DNA from: Streptomyces sp. SN-593
GTDB taxonomy: Bacteria; Actinomycetota; Actinomycetes; Streptomycetales; Streptomycetaceae
NCBI RefSeq assembly: GCF_016756395.1
Contig: NZ_AP018365.1
Coordinates: forward strand, 3,757,001-3,821,000
Reading direction: 5' to 3'
DNA: 64,000 nt
This document shows positions 60,822 to 64,000 of the stretch, one piece after another; the stretch's first letter is position 1; every line of letters starts with the position of its first letter. The notes beneath the pieces are model-generated. The model was not told the origin of the DNA. It saw nothing but the letters and a program-made list of their open reading frames with translations, and did no database searches. Made by a program: the position numbers and the translations under genes.

Positions 60822-61115
60822 ATGGCCACCACCACCGCCACCACCCGCAAGCCCATCACCCCCACCGCCCTGACCGCCGACGAGCTGGCCGACTTCCTGG
60901 TCGAGCAGGTGATCCCCCTGCGGGCCCTGTTCCACTCCGGCAACCCGGACACCCAGACCGGCTCGATCGTCGTCCACGACGGCGTGATGGACATCGCCAA
61001 GGCCCTGCGAGCCGGAGACATCGCCCCGGTCGTCGCACAGGTCCGGCTGGTCGGCATCAACCGGCGGGCCGCCCGCTACTACGTCCGCACCATCACCGCC
61101 CACCGCCCGGCCTGA
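60822..61115 (+). CDS. Small helical protein
   Basis: 97 residues starting MATTTATTRKPITPTALTAD, almost the same first codons as the module-1 gene. Then ELADFLVEQVIPLRALFHSG and DIAKALRAGDIAPVVAQVRL. No family recognised. Confidence 0.7.
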   Translation: MATTTATTRKPITPTALTADELADFLVEQVIPLRALFHSGNPDTQTGSIVVHDGVMDIAKALRAGDIAPVVAQVRLVGINRRAARYYVRTITAHRPA

Positions 61116-61128
61116 CCCGCGCCTCCCC

Positions 61129-61152
61129 CCGGCCCGGCACCCGCCGGGCCGG
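61129..61152 (+). terminator. Hairpin
   Basis: 10-bp perfect arms CCGGCCCGGC/GCCGGGCCGG, 4-nt loop, 13 bp after a stop. Confidence 0.7.
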
Positions 61153-61176
61153 CCCCTCTCCCCCGGAAGGAACTCA

Positions 61177-61485
61177 ATGAACGCCCAGCCCACCGCCCCC
61201 GCCATCTCCGCCGACGAGCTCGGCGAGGCCGTCGGCAAGATCGCCGGTATGGTCGCTCGCTCGCTGCACGAGTCCTTCCCGCACCTGGACGTGGAACAGC
61301 TCGCCGAGACCTTCACCCGGCCCCGGGCGGTCGACATGATCGCCGCCCGCTTCCTCACCGGACTGGACAACGGCCGGACGGCCGGCGAGGCCGCCGCCGA
61401 CACCGGAGTGGCCCTCATCCACGCATGGGCCGACGCTCGCCTCGCCGCCCGCGCCCAGCTCGCCGCCGACAACCCGACCGCCTGA
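61177..61485 (+). CDS. Small helical protein
   Basis: 102 residues: DELGEAVGKIAGMVARSLHE, DVEQLAETFTRPRAVDMIAA, a final helix IHAWADARLAARAQLA. GGAAGGA upstream. Function unknown. Confidence 0.7.
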   Translation: MNAQPTAPAISADELGEAVGKIAGMVARSLHESFPHLDVEQLAETFTRPRAVDMIAARFLTGLDNGRTAGEAAADTGVALIHAWADARLAARAQLAADNPTA

Positions 61486-61495
61486 CCCCCCACGC

Positions 61496-61519
61496 GGGGC
61501 CCGGCGACCGCCGGGCCCC
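61496..61519 (+). terminator. Hairpin before DUF3560 paralogue
   Basis: 10-bp perfect arms GGGGCCCGGC/GCCGGGCCCC, loop GACC, 10 bp after a stop and 21 bp before the next ATG. Confidence 0.7.
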
Positions 61520-61540
61520 CGGACACCAGGAGTTGCAGAC

Positions 61541-62566
61541 ATGGCAGAGATCACGATCAAACACACGCGGGCCGAGGGGACGCTGATCCTCGGATCGCAG
61601 CCCAAGGACGGCGTCCTGGAGGCGCTGAACCCGTGGGGCTTCCGCTACGCCCGCTCCGTCGGGTTCGTCTACCTCCGAGGCTCCCGGGACCGTACCGCGG
61701 ACATGCGCCGGATCAACGGCGCCAAGGCCGCCCTGGAGGCCGCCCAGCACACGGTGACCCTGGACATCGACGAGACCGTCCGGCGCGCGTTCGGGGAGGC
61801 CGAGACCGAGCGGTACGAGCGGGCCGGAGCCCGCACCGAGCGCTTCGACGCCAGAGCGGACCGCCTCCAGGAGTCCTCTGACGAGAAGTGGGCGCGCGGC
61901 CGTCAGATCGCCGCGAGCTACCAGGGCGAGCCGGTGAAGATCGACCACTACTCGGCCGGGCGGCACATGCGGGACCTCAACCGGGCGAAGACCCTGTTCG
62001 GGCAGTCGGTCACCGAGCAGCAGGAAGCGGACCGCTGCCGGGGCCGGGCAGACAGCGCGGCGTACTACGAGGAGGGCCGCAAGCACCCGGGCACGACCAT
62101 CCGCCGCCTGGAGCGACTGAACGCCGAGCGGCGCCAGGTGGAGCGGCAGATGGAACGGGTGGTCAGGACCGCCGAGGGGTGCGCGGAGGCGAGCAACCCC
62201 CTCGACCCCCAGTTGATCGTGGAGCAGCTCGTCAAGCTCGACGCCGATCACCACGACCTGTGCGACCAGATCGCCCACTGGGACGCCCACCTCGCCGAGG
62301 TCCAGGCGGCCGGCGTGAAGGTGTGGGGGAAGGCCGACTTCGCGCCCGGCGACTACGCCCAGCTCGGCGACCGCTGGTACCTGGTCCTCCGGGCCAACGC
62401 GAAGTCCCTGACCGTCCCGAGGTCGGTGGACTGGAAGGCCCGGGTCTACAACCGGGACAACCAGGCCGGGACGTCCACGAGCACCCTCCCGTACGACAAG
62501 GTCATGGGCCGGATGAGCGGCGCGGAGATGGACGCGCGCCTCCGGGCGGACGACGCGGCGGTGTAG
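61541..62566 (+). CDS. DUF3560 protein, short paralogue
   Basis: 341 residues, collinear with residues about 146-490 of the 892-residue protein: TIKHTRAEGTLILGSQPKDG, RRINGAKAALEAAQHTVTLD, the basic coil ETERYERAGARTERFDARAD, and KADFAPGDYAQLGDRWYLVL. It lacks the N-terminal domain, the winged helix and the QLDLF end. A duplication within the element is the simplest explanation, followed by wide divergence. Confidence 0.85.
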   Translation: MAEITIKHTRAEGTLILGSQPKDGVLEALNPWGFRYARSVGFVYLRGSRDRTADMRRINGAKAALEAAQHTVTLDIDETVRRAFGEAETERYERAGARTERFDARADRLQESSDEKWARGRQIAASYQGEPVKIDHYSAGRHMRDLNRAKTLFGQSVTEQQEADRCRGRADSAAYYEEGRKHPGTTIRRLERLNAERRQVERQMERVVRTAEGCAEASNPLDPQLIVEQLVKLDADHHDLCDQIAHWDAHLAEVQAAGVKVWGKADFAPGDYAQLGDRWYLVLRANAKSLTVPRSVDWKARVYNRDNQAGTSTSTLPYDKVMGRMSGAEMDARLRADDAAV

Positions 62567-62570
62567 CTGG

Positions 62571-62598
62571 CAGGGGGCCTGCCACGGCGGGCCCCCTG
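62571..62598 (+). terminator. Terminator before module 5
   Basis: 9-bp arms CAGGGGGCC/GGCCCCCTG, right after the DUF3560 stop and touching module 5. Confidence 0.8.
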
Positions 62599-62670
62599 AC
62601 GCTTTCTTGACCAAACTTATTTGGATATCAGAGTTACCCCAGATGTATTTGGTCAATGAAGAAGGTGTAA
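62596..62670 (+). promoter_or_regulatory. Dyad promoter module 5
   Basis: CTGACG (62596), TTGACC -35 (62607), 16-bp spacer, CAGAGT -10 (62629-62634), TTTGGTCAA (62648-62656), micro-ORF MKKV (62656-62670). Matches modules 1 and 4 over nearly the whole 75 bp. Confidence 0.8.
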
Positions 62671-62702
62671 CACACACCACCACAAACCCCAGGGAGCCCG
62701 AC

Positions 62703-63101
62703 ATGGCCACCATCACCATCCCCACCTTCACCACCACCGTCCCCGCCTCGGAGCTGGAGGCCGGAATGGCGGTCTGGCTCGACGGTGACCGCCGGTGGGT
62801 CTTCGAGGCCACGGTCGACGGCGAGAGCATCCGGCTCCGGATCGAGGGCTTCACCACTCCCTTCACCGTCCCGGCCGGCTGGACGTACACGGTCCACACC
62901 CCGATCACCCCCAGCTGGATCACCGCGGCGGAGCTGGAGGCCGGGATGCAGATCCGGATGGACGGCATCCGCCGGGTCTACGAGGCCGAGATCGACGGCG
63001 ACACGATGCGATTCCGGGTCGAGGGCTTCTCCACCCCCTTCACCGTCCCGGTCGGCTGGCAGTACTCGGCCTACATCGCGCCGGCCACCTCCGCGGCCTA
63101 A
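62703..63101 (+). CDS. Protein of two tandem beta-rich repeats
   Basis: 132 residues in two units: SELEAGMAVWLDGDRRWVFE...IEGFTTPFTVPAGWTYTV and AELEAGMQIRMDGIRRVYEA...VEGFSTPFTVPVGWQYSA. Each looks like one small beta-barrel. Driven by module 5. Function unknown. Confidence 0.8.
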   Translation: MATITIPTFTTTVPASELEAGMAVWLDGDRRWVFEATVDGESIRLRIEGFTTPFTVPAGWTYTVHTPITPSWITAAELEAGMQIRMDGIRRVYEAEIDGDTMRFRVEGFSTPFTVPVGWQYSAYIAPATSAA

Positions 63102-63117
63102 CCCTCCCTGACCACGA

Positions 63118-63143
63118 GCGCCCCGCCACGGCGGGCGGGGCGC
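63118..63143 (+). terminator. Hairpin
   Basis: 10-bp perfect arms GCGCCCCGCC/GGCGGGGCGC, 6-nt loop, 16 bp after the stop. Confidence 0.75.
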
Positions 63144-63178
63144 CCTCAGCCATGCCCGCACGCACAAAGGAGCGCCCC

Positions 63179-64000
63179 ATGCAGATCCCCAACGACCTCC
63201 TCACCGTCCTCACCGACCCCCGCACCGTCATCAGCGGCGACCGCGTACAGGTCCCCTTCGAGCTGGACGCGGCGCTCTACAAGCGGATGAACACGATGCT
63301 CAAGGACATCGGCGGCCGGTGGGACGGCCGGAAGGCGGTCCGCGCCCACACCTTCCCCTTCCCGGTCGAGGAGTTCATGCGGGCCTGCCTGGCCGCCGGG
63401 GCCTGGCCCTCCCGCTTCGACCAGGGTTGGTACCCGACCCCGCCCGCGGTGGCCTTCGACATGCTGGAGCACGCCTCGATCCGGGTCGGCCACACGGTCC
63501 TGGAGCCCTCGGCCGGCACCGGCGTGCTCGCCCAGCGGGCCGCCGACCAGATGGGCATCGTCGACTGCGTCGAGATCGACCCCCGCCGAGCCCACGTCCT
63601 GCGCGAACTCGGAGTCGCCCGCCGGGTCATCGAAGGCGACTTCCTCGACCTCGACCCGACCGTCATCGACGAGCCGTACGACCGGATCTTGATGAACCCC
63701 CCGTTCGGCGACGCCATCAGCCACGTCATGCACGCCCTGGGCTTCCTGCGCGACGGCGGAACCCTGATCGCGGTCATGCCGGAGTCGATCAACTGGCACA
63801 GCGACCGCAAGGCCGTCGACTTCCGGCGGCTCGTCACCGACGCCGAGGGCGACATCATCCCGCTCCCCGACGACGCGTTCCTCTCGTCCGGCACGCAGGT
63901 CCGCACGGTCCTCCTCCGGCTCGACGCCGACCCCGACGGCCCTCTCCCCACCCACGGCTGGCACCAGCGCCAGCCGCTCCAGCTCGACCTGTTCGCCACG
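63179..64000 (+). CDS. N6-adenine DNA methyltransferase, partial
   Basis: 274 residues visible; the frame is open at the window edge. SAM-binding motif VLEPSAGTGVLA (107-118), acidic loop VEIDPRRAHVLRELG, and catalytic NPPF at 173-176, as in amino-methyltransferases of the gamma-like type. An N-terminal 90-residue region (MLKDIGGRWDGRKAVRAHTF) precedes the fold. QLDLF at 268-272 is a clamp-binding consensus. No restriction partner is visible, so it may be an orphan enzyme protecting element DNA. ATG with AAAGGAG 6 nt upstream. Confidence 0.88.
   Translation, partial: MQIPNDLLTVLTDPRTVISGDRVQVPFELDAALYKRMNTMLKDIGGRWDGRKAVRAHTFPFPVEEFMRACLAAGAWPSRFDQGWYPTPPAVAFDMLEHASIRVGHTVLEPSAGTGVLAQRAADQMGIVDCVEIDPRRAHVLRELGVARRVIEGDFLDLDPTVIDEPYDRILMNPPFGDAISHVMHALGFLRDGGTLIAVMPESINWHSDRKAVDFRRLVTDAEGDIIPLPDDAFLSSGTQVRTVLLRLDADPDGPLPTHGWHQRQPLQLDLFAT

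Noticed and set aside
53431..62670. Dyad modules as insertion-sequence ends or miniature transposons
   Set aside because: No transposase, no target duplications, and each copy sits at the same place relative to a downstream gene with -35/-10 spacing kept.
24705..64000. Second attachment site (attR)
   Set aside because: No second copy of the tRNA-Pro 3' end was found in the window.

Overview
The window is high-GC actinobacterial DNA, almost certainly from a Streptomyces chromosome. The left part (1 to about 24,700) has conserved chromosomal genes in a typical Streptomyces order: purD, purA, a GatB/YqeY protein, and two ArsA-type ATPases followed by wblA and a class A penicillin-binding protein. 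The right part (about 24,705 to the window end) is a mobile element lying directly against a tRNA-Pro(CGG) gene.

Chromosomal part. A DMF-amidase-like protein (partial), a membrane protein and purD lie on the minus strand, followed by a SLATT-type two-helix membrane protein, a GntR regulator divergent from a membrane Ser/Thr kinase, purA, and a diacylglycerol-kinase-like protein. Next is a minus-strand NUDIX - metallo-beta-lactamase-fold - P450 operon with 4-bp ATGA/GTGA overlaps, then DUF952, RidA and a 52-residue DUF4177 protein. The ArsA pair runs into wblA tail to tail. The PBP gene has a leaderless start and is closed by a perfect 22-bp terminator. A metallophosphoesterase and the tRNA-Pro end the block.

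Mobile element. An integrase gene pointing at the tRNA carries a LacI-type helix-turn-helix inside its catalytic domain. Then come a small gene, an XRE repressor, and a divergent XRE-plus-Xis-like protein, forming a cI/cro-like switch with three related operator sites. A long plus-strand chain of small, mostly translationally coupled genes follows: YqaJ exonuclease, RecT, RusA resolvase, WhiB-like protein, HTH proteins and many Cys-rich peptides. After an orphan Phd/YefM antitoxin comes a lambda-O-like replication initiator gene whose coding sequence contains three iterons at an exact 24-bp period. An HNH nuclease and further small genes lead to a divergent regulator and operator, and then to a leader with three stem-loops that share one hexaloop. 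A cluster of membrane proteins (46-51 kb) and a PP2C phosphatase follow.

From 53 kb to the end, five copies of a 50-bp dyad promoter/operator module drive single genes or short operons: a SWIM zinc finger, two DUF3560 paralogues, a duplicated-domain protein and, after the last of these, an N6-adenine methyltransferase cut by the window edge. Two of these proteins carry a C-terminal QLDLF sequence, the bacterial beta-clamp-binding consensus. No capsid, terminase, portal or FtsK/TraB transfer ATPase is visible in the 39 kb of element seen here, and the second attachment site lies beyond the window. Whether it is a prophage or an integrative conjugative element therefore stays open. The unusual signals are the dyad promoter family with its MKKV micro-ORF, the triple-hairpin leader, the intragenic iterons and the integrase fusion.
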